From Phytohabitans houttuyneae (GTDB lineage: Bacteria > Actinomycetota > Actinomycetes > Mycobacteriales > Micromonosporaceae): a stretch of DNA of 64,000 bases. Position 1 is the first letter of the stretch, and each line of letters opens with the position of its first letter. Where the stretch lies: positions 880,001-944,000 of the forward strand of contig NZ_BLPF01000004.1 in the NCBI RefSeq assembly GCF_011764425.1, written 5' to 3'. The notes under the pieces were generated by a model. The model was not told where the DNA came from. It did no database searches and saw only the letters and a list, made by a program, of their open reading frames with translations. A program made the position numbers and the translations under genes. This document shows positions 50,611 to 59,333 of the stretch, one piece after another.

Positions 50611-51492
50611 TCAAGGGCTGCGCGGCAACGGTGTTTTGACGCGGGCGGGCTCGTCGCGCTCGATGCGCAGCTCGCGTTCCAGCTCGGCCACCAGCTCCCG
50701 CAGGTCGTCCAGCCGCTGGCTGATGGCGATGCGGTCGATCTCGTCTGGCACACCGTCGCCGTCTTCGTCGGCCGCCATCCGCTCGGTCATCTCCAGCCGG
50801 CGGGCCTCCTCCATCGAGTTGACGATAACCGCGATGAGGATGTTCAGCAGGAGGTTGGCGGTGATGAGCACGTAGCTCACGTAGTACACGAGGGTCCACG
50901 GCGACAGCGCCAGGCCCTGTTCGATGAGCTCGGGCAGGTTTTCCAGCGACAGCAGCACGAAGAGGGTGAGGACGGCCTGCCCGATCGTGCCGTACTCGTC
51001 GGGCGCGTGGTCCTTGAAGATGAGCCAGCCCGCCATGCCGTACACGTAGAGAGTCACCATGGCGAGTGCCAGGAAGCCGCCGACGCCGGGCAGGCTGCGC
51101 AGCAGCGCCGCCACGATCGTGCGCAGGCCGGGGGAGAAGCGCACCAGCCGCACGACGCGCGCGATGCGGATGACGCGCAGGGCGGTGTCGCTGTTCAGGC
51201 CCGGCAGGAACGCGGCGGCGATGACGACGAAGTCGAAGACGTTCCAGCCGTGCCGGAAGAAGTCCTGCGGCCGGCGGCCGTGTGCGAGGATCCGGATGAC
51301 GATCTCGGTGACGAAGACCGCCCGGAAGAACCACTCCAGCAGGTGCAGCGGCGGGCCGGCGACGCCGAGGTGCGGGTACGTCTCCAGGCCCAGCACGACC
51401 GCGTTGGCGCCGATGAAGACCACGATGGCCACCTCGAAGGCGCGGGACTCGACGATGCGGTTACAACGTTCGGTCAGGCGCGTCGGCGGCAC
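50611..51492 (-). CDS. Voltage-gated cation channel of the bacterial NaV type with variant filter and EF-hand-like loop
   Basis: 293 residues, one six-helix unit, so four subunits make a pore. S4 is 'LRVIRIARVVRLVRF', with five Arg at every third position. The pore loop reads 'TLFVLLSLENLPELIEQG'. NaChBac has TLESWAS here, so the Trp is Leu and the Ser is Asn. S6 is 'LITANLLLNILIAVIVNSM'. The tail carries DEDGDGVPDEID, a match to the EF-hand loop pattern D-x-D-x-D-G-x-x-D-x-x-D/E, and a coiled coil ('LDDLRELVAELERELRIER'). GTG 51492 has GGGGAGG seven bases upstream. Confidence 0.9.
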   Translation of the reverse strand: MPPTRLTERCNRIVESRAFEVAIVVFIGANAVVLGLETYPHLGVAGPPLHLLEWFFRAVFVTEIVIRILAHGRRPQDFFRHGWNVFDFVVIAAAFLPGLNSDTALRVIRIARVVRLVRFSPGLRTIVAALLRSLPGVGGFLALAMVTLYVYGMAGWLIFKDHAPDEYGTIGQAVLTLFVLLSLENLPELIEQGLALSPWTLVYYVSYVLITANLLLNILIAVIVNSMEEARRLEMTERMAADEDGDGVPDEIDRIAISQRLDDLRELVAELERELRIERDEPARVKTPLPRSP

Positions 51493-51564
51493 GGCGAAAC
51501 CTCCCCAGACTGTCGCGTGCTGTGTGTTCTTGCAAGCTTGTGGCAACAAGGTATGGTTGCCGGC

Positions 51565-52068
51565 ATGGAACCTGGCGGTGACGAGCCGCCGGGCTCCGCT
51601 GCGATGATCCCGGGCGTCCGGGCGCACGTCGAGACCGTGCTGTTGAGTGCGCGGGGCGGACGGCTCTGCTTCCGCACCGCCTCCCGGCAGCTCGGGGTTG
51701 GCGAGCACCCGGACGCCTGCGCGCGGAGCCTGGCCGGCCACGGCGTGGGGCTGCTGCACTCGACCTCGTGGCGGCACACCGCCGAGGGCATCCTGCTGAC
51801 GTATGTGGCGCTGCCCGACCCGGACCCGTCCGCACCGGCCGAGCCGGTGCTCGACCTGCCGGTCACGCGCGGCCCCGACCCGCTGACCCCGAGCCCGGCG
51901 GTGGTGCGGCCGGTCGACGTGGCCGCGCACGCGTGCCGGCACCTGGCCTTTCTGCGCCACACCGACCCGCAGGTGGCGGGCGCCGTCACCGGTGCCGGCG
52001 AGCTGTGGGACCTGATCGACGTCTTCACGCCCGCGGTGGCCGGGCTGCTCCCGACGGGCGTGCGGTAG
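51565..52068 (+). CDS. Conserved hypothetical protein
   Basis: 167 residues from ATG 51565; ATG 51553 is an in-frame alternative. It shows 'VETVLLSARGGRLCFRTASRQLGVGEHPDACARSLAG', 'LLHSTSWRHTAEGILLTYVALPDP', then 'VVRPVDVAAHACRHLAFLRHTDPQVAGAV', a pattern seen in actinobacterial hypothetical proteins. The first half faintly resembles a NUDIX beta-grasp but lacks the NUDIX box. A GGCAAC-N8-GTTGCC inverted repeat (51542-51561) covers the first ATG, which favours the second. Confidence 0.7.
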   Translation: MEPGGDEPPGSAAMIPGVRAHVETVLLSARGGRLCFRTASRQLGVGEHPDACARSLAGHGVGLLHSTSWRHTAEGILLTYVALPDPDPSAPAEPVLDLPVTRGPDPLTPSPAVVRPVDVAAHACRHLAFLRHTDPQVAGAVTGAGELWDLIDVFTPAVAGLLPTGVR

Positions 52069-52072
52069 CCCT

Positions 52073-52915
52073 TCAGGCCACCAGGTCGGCGGCCAGCCGC
52101 GGGATGCGGGCCACGATGCTGAGGTGGCCGTCGACCGGGCGCAGGTCGAGCTTGGCGCCGGGGATCAGGTCGACGGTGTGTCGCGAGTGGGCGACCGGGA
52201 TGACCGTGTCGGCCTCGCCGTGCAGCGCGACCACCGGCGCCCGGATCGCGCCCGGGTCAAAGCCCCACGGCCGCGCCTGCACCGTGATGTCGTGCGCGTA
52301 CCCCACGACGCCTTGGCTGAAGCTCTCCGCGAGCGTCTCGGTCATGGACGCCGCCATCTCGGGCCGGCTTGTCAGCGCGAGGTCGGCGTCGGCCCACTCG
52401 CCGCCGCCCTCGGAGTAGCGGGCGCCGTCCGGACCGAACTGCTCCTCGCACCACGCCACCGCCGCGGCGTCGTCGCCCACCCGCATCAGCTCGGCCTCGC
52501 GCTTTTCCACCCCGTCCCACGCGGGCGCCCAGCCCATGTCGGTCACGCCGGCGACCACACCGGCCGCGGCCACCCGGCCGGGAAGCAGGGCGGCACTGAC
52601 CACCGCGTACGGCCCGCCGGAGGAGTAGCCGACGACCGCGAAGCGCTCCAGCCCGAGGTGGTCGGCGAGCGCGGCGACGTCGGCCGGCCAGTCGTCCAAG
52701 AGGCGGCCGGGGCGGGGCGACGACCGGCCGTAGCCCGGGCGGTCGGGAGAGAACACCCGCAAGCCCATCCGGGCCAGCTCGTTGTCCCACGGCACCAAGT
52801 CGAGCCGGCTGGTCGGTGCGCCGTGGAAATACAGCACCGGAGCGCCGTCGGGTGCACCGAGGTCGGTGTAGGCCAGGGTGCGCCCGTCCGGAAGGGTCAT
52901 CGCGTCGTCCCGCAT
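52073..52915 (-). CDS. Alpha/beta-fold hydrolase
   Basis: 280 residues. Oxyanion region 'LYFHGAPTSRLD', 'DRPGYGRSSP', nucleophile elbow 'VVGYSSGGPYAV' (Ser in G-Y-S-S-G), late Asp in 'HGEADTVIPVAHSR' and His in 'VDGHLSIV' complete the triad. Cytoplasmic esterase or hydrolase of unknown substrate. ATG 52915 or 52900 could start it. Its stop lies five bases from the convergent gene at 51565-52068. Confidence 0.9.
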   Translation of the reverse strand: MRDDAMTLPDGRTLAYTDLGAPDGAPVLYFHGAPTSRLDLVPWDNELARMGLRVFSPDRPGYGRSSPRPGRLLDDWPADVAALADHLGLERFAVVGYSSGGPYAVVSAALLPGRVAAAGVVAGVTDMGWAPAWDGVEKREAELMRVGDDAAAVAWCEEQFGPDGARYSEGGGEWADADLALTSRPEMAASMTETLAESFSQGVVGYAHDITVQARPWGFDPGAIRAPVVALHGEADTVIPVAHSRHTVDLIPGAKLDLRPVDGHLSIVARIPRLAADLVA

Positions 52916-53153
52916 TCGGGTCAGTATGCCGCCACCGGCAAAACCGCGTGCGCCTGTTGGGTGAACCTCCGGGCCGGGGGCCCTACTGTCCGCGAAAGAC
53001 CGCGACAGATATTTGCCCCGGTCCGCCCGGGTGCGGACCGTATGCTCCCGCGGGCAACGCGGAGGCCGGCGGCGAGCTGGCGCTCGCCGAAATCCCCGAC
53101 CTCCGCTGCCGGGTCCGCGCGCCACGGTCCGGAGCACCGCGCCAGCGCGAAGC

Positions 53154-53846
53154 TCAGGCCGCGCGCGGCTCCACCACGGTGATCACCACGTCCCGGCGTA
53201 GCCGGAAGCCGATCGACTCGTAGAGCCGCAGTGCCGCGGTGTTGTCCGCGGAGGCGTGCATGAACGGCGTCTCGCCGCGCGCCCTGACGCCGGCCGCAAC
53301 GGCGCGCACGATACGGGTGGCCAGGCCCTGCCCGCGGTAGGCCGGGTCCGTGCAGACAGCGCTGATCTCGGTCCAGCCGGGCGGCTGCATGCGCTCGCCA
53401 CCCATCGCGACAAGCCGACCCTCCCGCCGGATGCCGAGGTACGTGCCGAGCTCGACGGTGCGCCGGCGGAACGGTCCGGGCTCGGTGCGGGCGATGAGGT
53501 CGAGCATCTCGTCGACGTCCGCCGGCCCCAGCCGCACCGCCTCCGGGTCCGCTGCCGCGCGCAGGGAGACGTCGACGAGCTGCACGCCCGCGAACACCTC
53601 CAGCACCTCCCACCCCGCCGGCGGCGTCACGGCGGCGCCGACCGTGGCGACAGCCTCGCCCGGTTCGGTGATCGCGGCGAGGTCGGCCCAGGCGCGCCCG
53701 TCCGATCCGGGGCGCAGCGCGGCGAACGGCGCCACGTCCGACGGGTAGCGGGCGGCCTCGCCCTTGAGATGCCCCAGGCGGGCGTGCGCGCCGTTCAGGG
53801 CGGCCCACACCGGATGGTCCAGCACGTGTGTCACGTACCCGATCAT
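53154..53846 (-). CDS. GNAT-family N-acetyltransferase
   Basis: 230 residues. The N-terminal part (1-110) is a family-specific extension; the GNAT fold occupies about 110-220, with acetyl-CoA loop 'YRGQGLATRIVRAVAAGVRARG', 'MHASADNTAALRLYESIGFRLRRDV' and 'GIRREGRLVAMGGERM'. Probably acetylates a small amine or protein N-terminus. Substrate unknown. Confidence 0.88.
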   Translation of the reverse strand: MIGYVTHVLDHPVWAALNGAHARLGHLKGEAARYPSDVAPFAALRPGSDGRAWADLAAITEPGEAVATVGAAVTPPAGWEVLEVFAGVQLVDVSLRAAADPEAVRLGPADVDEMLDLIARTEPGPFRRRTVELGTYLGIRREGRLVAMGGERMQPPGWTEISAVCTDPAYRGQGLATRIVRAVAAGVRARGETPFMHASADNTAALRLYESIGFRLRRDVVITVVEPRAA

Positions 53847-53957
53847 CGCGCGCCGCCCTCGGGTGGGCGCTATGGGGCAATTGCTATGCGGTGTGGACCA
53901 CACGGGGCAACTAGATTGCTATCTATCGATGCCCCCCGCTCCCATGAGGAGTCCACA

Positions 53958-54479
53958 ATGTTCAGACGCGCCTTCCTGGGTCTGCTCGCGCTCTCCCTCT
54001 CGCTCGTCGGCGTCCAGGTGATCGCCGAGGCGCCCGCAGCCGCGGCGCCGCGGATCATCTACTACGACGCCAGCCGGGCCGGCGAGTTCGCCACCAACTT
54101 CGCGCAGGCGGCCCAGATCTGGAACAGCAGCGTGGCCAACGTGCGGCTGCAGGCTGGATCGCCGGCGACCGTCGTCATCTACGTCGACAGCGGCTGGCCC
54201 CGGGCGTACGTGACCGGGCTCGGCTCGGGCCGCATCTACATGGGCCGGCAGGCGGTCAACCAGGGCTACAACCGCACCCGCATCGCCACCCACGAGTGGG
54301 GCCACATCCTCGGCCTGCCGGACAACCGCACCGGCCTCTGCTCGGACCTCATGTCCGGCAGCAGCGCGCCGGTCTCCTGCGCCAACGCCCAGCCCAGCGC
54401 GGCCGAGCGGGCGAGGGTCGACCGCAACTTCGCCAGCAGCGCCGCACCGGCCCCGGCGAAGGTCTACGTCTGGAGCTGA
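53958..54479 (+). CDS. Snapalysin-family zinc metalloprotease
   Basis: 173 residues. Signal peptide 1-30 (AAA-AP). Catalytic 'ATHEWGHILGLPDN' gives H-E-x-x-H-x-x-G-x-x-D, the mark of snapalysin (M7), with Asp as third zinc ligand. Four Cys may form disulfides. 'IIYYDASRAGEFATNFAQAAQIWNSSVANVRL' is the typical N-terminus. Snapalysin genes usually face a LysR-type regulator; none is here. No pro-peptide is evident. The 3' end overlaps the convergent GGDEF-EAL gene by 16 bases. Confidence 0.92.
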   Translation: MFRRAFLGLLALSLSLVGVQVIAEAPAAAAPRIIYYDASRAGEFATNFAQAAQIWNSSVANVRLQAGSPATVVIYVDSGWPRAYVTGLGSGRIYMGRQAVNQGYNRTRIATHEWGHILGLPDNRTGLCSDLMSGSSAPVSCANAQPSAAERARVDRNFASSAAPAPAKVYVWS

Positions 54480-56557
54480 CTTCGGACCGGGAGCGCGCCT
54501 CCCCGCGCCGGGCGGCGGACCACGTCGGCCGCTGAGAGCCACCTGACCAGCTCCGCGCCGGGCATCGGGTGCGCGGCGATCCAACCCTGGATCAGCGTGC
54601 ACCCGGCCTCGGCGAGGAGCTGGCGGGTGTACTCGTTTTCCACGCCTTCGGCCACCGTGCGGATGCCGAGCGTCCGAGCCATCTCCACAATGGACCGCAC
54701 GATCGCGGCGTCGTCGCGGTTGTCGGCCATCCCGGCGACGAACGAGCGGTCGATCTTGATTTCGCTGATCGGCAGGCGGCGCAGGTGCTGCAGCGACGAG
54801 TAGCCGGTACCGAAGTCGTCCAGCGAGATCGCGACGCCCAGCGCGGCGATCCGGTTCACCGTCGCCTGCACCCGGCTCGGGTCGGCCAGCAGCGCGCTCT
54901 CGGTGATCTCCACCTGGACCCGCTCCGGCGGCACGCCCCGCTCGCGCAGCCGTGCGGCCAGGTGCGTGGCGAGGTCGTCGCTGTAGAGGTCGCGGACGCT
55001 CACGTTGAGCGAGGCGCGCAGCGTCAGCCCGGTGCCGCGCCAGGCCGCGGCCTGCGCGGTGACGTCGTCGATGACCCGCATGGTGAGCTGCTGCATGACC
55101 GAGCTGTGCTCGGCGACGCTGAGCAGGTCGCGGGTCGGCACGAGGCCGTGCACCGGGTGGTGCCAGCGCAGCAGCGCCTCCACGCCCTCCACCTCGCCGG
55201 TGGCCAGCGACACCTGTGGCTGGTAGTGCATGGCGATCTGCTGCGGCTCCGGGACGGTCAGCGCGTCGCGGAAGTCGGTGAGCAGCTTGAGCCGCTCCGG
55301 GCTGTTCTGGTCGGCCCGTGCGGCGTACGTCGCGACCGCGTCGCCGCGCTGCTTCGCCTCGTACATCGCCACGTCCGCGTGGCGCAGCAGCGTGGGAAAG
55401 TCCTCACCGTCCGAATAGGACGCGATGCCCAGCGAGGCCGTCACGTCGATCTGCAGCCGGTCCAGCGCCACCGGACGGGCGAGTGCGTGTACGACCGTGC
55501 ACGCCACCCGCTCCGCCTCCTGGGGCGTGTGCGTGGCCAGCAGGATCGCGAACTCGTCGCCGCCCAGCCGCGCCACCGTCGACTCGGCCGGCTGTACCGC
55601 GGCGATCCGCTCCGCCACCGCGACAAGCAGCCGGTCGCCGACGTCGTGGCCGAGCGTGTCGTTGACGTGCTTGAACCGGTCGAGGTCGAGCATCAGCAGC
55701 GAGAGCACCGCCGGCGCCGGCACACCGTCCGGCGAGACCCGGCCGCGGGCGGCCAGCAGGTCGTTGAAGCCGGCGCGCAGGCCGGCGCGGTTGGCGAGGC
55801 CGGTCAACGGGTCCATCCGCGCGGCCCGGTCCCGCTCGGCGGACAGGCGCGCCATCCGCTGCACGGCGAACAGCGGTGCGAAGACCAGCGGCACGAAACC
55901 GACGTTGATGTGTGCGGCCACCGCGAGCACCGGGCTCAGCAGCAGCAACGATGCCTTGAACAGCAACTGGTTGCCGACCGCGCTGGTCAGCGACCGCGAC
56001 CGGGCCGGGGCCCCGCGCAGGACGGAGTGGACGAACTCCAGCGCGGCGTAGACGACGATCCACGCCACCACCGCGAGCACCACGGCGATCGCATCCGTCG
56101 CGATGTTCGTGGGCCCGTTCCGCTCGAACGGGTCCGGCTGGCCGAGCCACAGGACCGCACCCGAGGCGGCGAACGCCAGCGTGTACTGCCCCCACGCCTT
56201 GACCGCCTCGACCATCGGGGCGTGCAGCTTCCACCGCACCAGCAGCACCGCGACGGCCTGCGCCGCGATCGCCGGCCCGAAGCCCCAGCAGAGCTGGATC
56301 GCGAACGTGAAGCAGATCGTCGGGCACACGATCAGTGGCGGCCTGCCGGGTGTCGGCCGCTCGATGAAGGCGAGCATGCCGGCCACCACGGCGAGGACGG
56401 TCATCAGCCACATGGGCGGGTGCGCCACGGCCTCCGCGACGACATCACGCGCGGAGAGCGCCAACAGAAACCCTCCGGTGACGCCCATCACCAATGCGTA
56501 CAGCCGTAGGAGGCGTTGCTTGGTCCACCGGCGTCCAGCCATGGTCAGACCCGCCAC
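54464..56557 (-). CDS. Membrane GGDEF-EAL protein (cyclic-di-GMP synthesis/breakdown)
   Basis: 697 residues. Six or seven N-terminal membrane helices (about 15-240), a GGDEF domain (about 255-425, 'ARLGGDEFAIL') and an EAL domain (about 440-690; 'EGVEALLRWHHP', 'DDFGTGYSSL', 'EIKIDRSFV', 'AEGVEN', 'IQGWIAAHP'). Both active sites look intact. The RxxD inhibitory site before GGDEF is missing ('QPAESTVARLGGDEF'). An internal ATG five codons in is also possible. Senses something in or across the membrane and sets c-di-GMP, which in actinomycetes affects development. Confidence 0.93.
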   Translation of the reverse strand: MAGLTMAGRRWTKQRLLRLYALVMGVTGGFLLALSARDVVAEAVAHPPMWLMTVLAVVAGMLAFIERPTPGRPPLIVCPTICFTFAIQLCWGFGPAIAAQAVAVLLVRWKLHAPMVEAVKAWGQYTLAFAASGAVLWLGQPDPFERNGPTNIATDAIAVVLAVVAWIVVYAALEFVHSVLRGAPARSRSLTSAVGNQLLFKASLLLLSPVLAVAAHINVGFVPLVFAPLFAVQRMARLSAERDRAARMDPLTGLANRAGLRAGFNDLLAARGRVSPDGVPAPAVLSLLMLDLDRFKHVNDTLGHDVGDRLLVAVAERIAAVQPAESTVARLGGDEFAILLATHTPQEAERVACTVVHALARPVALDRLQIDVTASLGIASYSDGEDFPTLLRHADVAMYEAKQRGDAVATYAARADQNSPERLKLLTDFRDALTVPEPQQIAMHYQPQVSLATGEVEGVEALLRWHHPVHGLVPTRDLLSVAEHSSVMQQLTMRVIDDVTAQAAAWRGTGLTLRASLNVSVRDLYSDDLATHLAARLRERGVPPERVQVEITESALLADPSRVQATVNRIAALGVAISLDDFGTGYSSLQHLRRLPISEIKIDRSFVAGMADNRDDAAIVRSIVEMARTLGIRTVAEGVENEYTRQLLAEAGCTLIQGWIAAHPMPGAELVRWLSAADVVRRPARGGALPVRSQLQT

Positions 56558-56694
56558 GTGCCACCCCCTCAGCCGCCCGTCATCCCCCGTGACCGGCCCA
56601 AAGAGTAACTCGAACGATCTTCACGGCAAAACGCATATGAGAGGTTTAACCCCCGATAGGTGGATTTCTCCAAGTACTTGCGTCGATTTGCTCC

Positions 56695-58365
56695 CTAGTC
56701 CGTCACGACCCAGGCGGCGGTGTCCGGCGGCAGCAGGTCGCCGTCGAGCGGCCCGCTGGTCAGGACGACGTGGCCGGGCACGGGGAGGGCGACCGGCTCG
56801 CCGGAGAGGTTGACCACACAGGTGAACGTGGCATCGCGGCCGCGGCTGAAGACGAGCACCCGGTCAGGGCCGGGCAGCCACGCGAACGGGCCGTCGCCGA
56901 GCTCGGGCCGCGCGTTGCGCTGCCGCAGCGATCGCCGGTACAGCTCGAGCATCGAGTCGGGGTCGCCGGACTCGGCCTCCACCGTGCGGTCGTGCCAGGT
57001 CGTCGGCTGGGGCAGCCACGGCTCGGCGGTGGCACCGGGCGGGCTGAAGCCGAACGGCGGCACCGCGCCGGACCACGGGATCGGCACGCGGCAGCCGTCG
57101 CGGCCGAGGTTTTCACCGGCGGTGCGGTAGAACATCGGGTCCTGCCGCAGCGCGTCCGGGATGTCCTCGATCTCCTCCAGACCGAGCTCCTCGCCCTGGT
57201 ACATGTAGACCGAGCCGGGCAGCGCGAGGTTGAGCAGCAGCGCGGCGCGGGCCCGGCGCAGGCCGAGCGCGCGGTCGGTGGGCGCCCCGAGCTGGCGGTA
57301 GTCCAATGTGAACGAGGTGTCGGCGCGCCCGTACCGGGTCACGTGCCGGGGAACGTCGTGATTGGACAGTACCCATGTCGCGGCCGCGCCGACCGGTGCG
57401 TGTACGGCGAGCGTCTCGTCGATGGTGGCGCGCAGCGCGGCAGCGTCCCAGGGGCAGCCGAGGAACGCGAAGTTGAACGCGGTGTGGATCTCGTCCTCGC
57501 GCAGGTACGCGGCGAACCGCTGCGCGTCGGGCAGCCACACCTCGCCGATCAGTGCCCGCGGCTCCGGGTAGCTGTCGGTGATCGCCCGCCACGCCCGGTA
57601 CACCTCGTGCACCTCGTCGCGGTCCTGGAACGGGTGCGGGAGCGGCGGGTTCGCGGGGTCGAAGTCGGCGAGCGCGCCGTCCTTCATCAGCAGCGCGGCC
57701 GAGTCGATACGGATGCCGTCCGCACCCCGGTCCAGCCAGAACCGGAGCACGTCCTCGAACTCCTCGCGGACTTTCGGGTTCTCCCAGTTGAGGTCCGGCT
57801 GCTCGGGCGCGAACAGGTGCAGGTACCACTCGCCGGGCGTGCCGTCCGGGTTGGCGGTGCGGGTCCAGGCCGGCCCGCCGAAGATGGACTGCCAGTCGTT
57901 GGGCGGCAGCTCGCCGGACTCGCCGCGGCCGGGGCGAAACCAGAACAGGTCGCGCGCGGTCGAGCCGGGCCCGTTCTGAAGCGCTTCGACGAACCACGCG
58001 TGTTTGTCCGAGCAGTGGTTCGGCACCACGTCGACGATGATCCGGATGCCCAGCGCGTGCGCCTCCCGGATCAGCTCCTCGGCCTCGGCGAGCGTGCCGA
58101 AGACAGGGTCGATCGCCCGGTAGTCCGAGACGTCGTAGCCGGCGTCCGCCTGCGGGGACGCGTACCACGGGCTGAACCACACGGCATCGACGCCGAGACC
58201 GGCGAGGTGGTCGAGGTGGGCGCGGACGCCGCCCAGATCGCCGACGCCGTCGCCGTTGCTGTCGGCGAAACTGCGCGGATAGATCTGGTAAATGACGGCC
58301 GAGCGCCACCATTCCACCGTCGCCGAGCGCACCTTCTCCGGCTCGACGGTCCCGATTTCGCCCAC
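56695..58365 (-). CDS. GH13 alpha-glucosidase (oligo-1,6-glucosidase type)
   Basis: 556 residues, no signal peptide. Alpha-amylase barrel with 'VIYQIYPRSFADSNGDGVGDL', 'VDVVPNHCSDKHAWF', nucleophile Asp in 'DGIRIDSAALL', acid/base Glu in 'ALIGEVWLPD' and stabiliser Asp in 'VLSNHDVPRHV'. It hydrolyses short alpha-glucosides in the cytoplasm. It is the last gene of an operon with an oligosaccharide importer, 67 bp after the second permease. GTG start at 58365 with aggaagcagg upstream. Confidence 0.93.
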   Translation of the reverse strand: MGEIGTVEPEKVRSATVEWWRSAVIYQIYPRSFADSNGDGVGDLGGVRAHLDHLAGLGVDAVWFSPWYASPQADAGYDVSDYRAIDPVFGTLAEAEELIREAHALGIRIIVDVVPNHCSDKHAWFVEALQNGPGSTARDLFWFRPGRGESGELPPNDWQSIFGGPAWTRTANPDGTPGEWYLHLFAPEQPDLNWENPKVREEFEDVLRFWLDRGADGIRIDSAALLMKDGALADFDPANPPLPHPFQDRDEVHEVYRAWRAITDSYPEPRALIGEVWLPDAQRFAAYLREDEIHTAFNFAFLGCPWDAAALRATIDETLAVHAPVGAAATWVLSNHDVPRHVTRYGRADTSFTLDYRQLGAPTDRALGLRRARAALLLNLALPGSVYMYQGEELGLEEIEDIPDALRQDPMFYRTAGENLGRDGCRVPIPWSGAVPPFGFSPPGATAEPWLPQPTTWHDRTVEAESGDPDSMLELYRRSLRQRNARPELGDGPFAWLPGPDRVLVFSRGRDATFTCVVNLSGEPVALPVPGHVVLTSGPLDGDLLPPDTAAWVVTD

Positions 58366-58432
58366 GGCAAACCTGCTTCCTTGTACGTGATGTGTTTCGT
58401 GCGACGTGCACCCGATGCTGTGTTGGTTGGCG

Positions 58433-59320
58433 CTATCCCTTCAAGCTGCCCGCGGTGAGACCGGACATGATGCTCTTTTGGAAAATCAGGAAGAAAATGA
58501 TGGTCGGGATAGCGGCGATGACCGCGGCGGCGACGACCACGTTCATCGGGGTGCCGCCGGAAAAGGCGTAGATGCCGACGCTGACCGTCCTGGTCTCCGG
58601 CGACGGCATGACCAGCTTCGGCCAGAGGAAGTCCTTCCACACCGCGGTGACCGCGAAGATGGAGACCACACCGAGGATCGGCCGGGACATCGGCAGGATG
58701 ATCGACCACAGGGTGCGCAACGGGGTCGCGCCGTCCATGACCGCCGCCGACATGATCTCCTCGGGGATCGAGTCGAAGAAGCGCTTGAGCAGGAAGATGT
58801 TGAACGCGTTCGCCACCGCGGGGAGCCACAGCGCCAGCGGCGAGTCGAGCAGGTTGACGTGCAGGATCGGCAGGTCGATGACCGTCACGTACTGCGGGAT
58901 GATGAGCACCATCGCCGGGATCATCAGCGTGACGAGCATCAGGCCGAGGATCGCGTTGCCGAAGGCGGGGCGCAGCTTCGACAGCGCGTACGCCGCCGTG
59001 GTGTCCAGCACGAGCTGGAAGATGAGCGCGCCGGCCGCGTAGTAGAACGTGTTGAACAGCAGCTTGGCGAGGTCGAGCTGGTTCCACGCGTCGGTGTAGT
59101 TGGTCAGCCGCGGGTCCTTGGGCCACAGCGTCGGCGGGGTCTGCGCGATCTCCTGGCCGGACTTCAGCGCGCCGGTGACCATCCAGTACAGCGGGCCGAT
59201 GAAGACCAGCGTGAAGATGAGGACCACGGCGACGAGCAGGGTCCAGTAGATGTACTTGCCTCGCCCGCGCCGCATCTGAGCGGAGGAGATCAGGGTCCGG
59301 GTGCCGGAGTCCGCTGCCAT
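58433..59320 (-). CDS. Oligosaccharide ABC importer permease, MalG/GanQ type
   Basis: 295 residues with six helices. The EAA loop is 'EEIMSAAVMDGATPLRTLWSIILPMSRP', and 'TLMIPAMVLIIPQYVTV' is typical of MalG-like subunits. It pairs with the permease at 59334 and needs a shared MsiK-type ATPase encoded elsewhere, since none is in the operon. Confidence 0.93.
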   Translation of the reverse strand: MAADSGTRTLISSAQMRRGRGKYIYWTLLVAVVLIFTLVFIGPLYWMVTGALKSGQEIAQTPPTLWPKDPRLTNYTDAWNQLDLAKLLFNTFYYAAGALIFQLVLDTTAAYALSKLRPAFGNAILGLMLVTLMIPAMVLIIPQYVTVIDLPILHVNLLDSPLALWLPAVANAFNIFLLKRFFDSIPEEIMSAAVMDGATPLRTLWSIILPMSRPILGVVSIFAVTAVWKDFLWPKLVMPSPETRTVSVGIYAFSGGTPMNVVVAAAVIAAIPTIIFFLIFQKSIMSGLTAGSLKG

Positions 59321-59333
59321 GAGTGGTGTTCCC

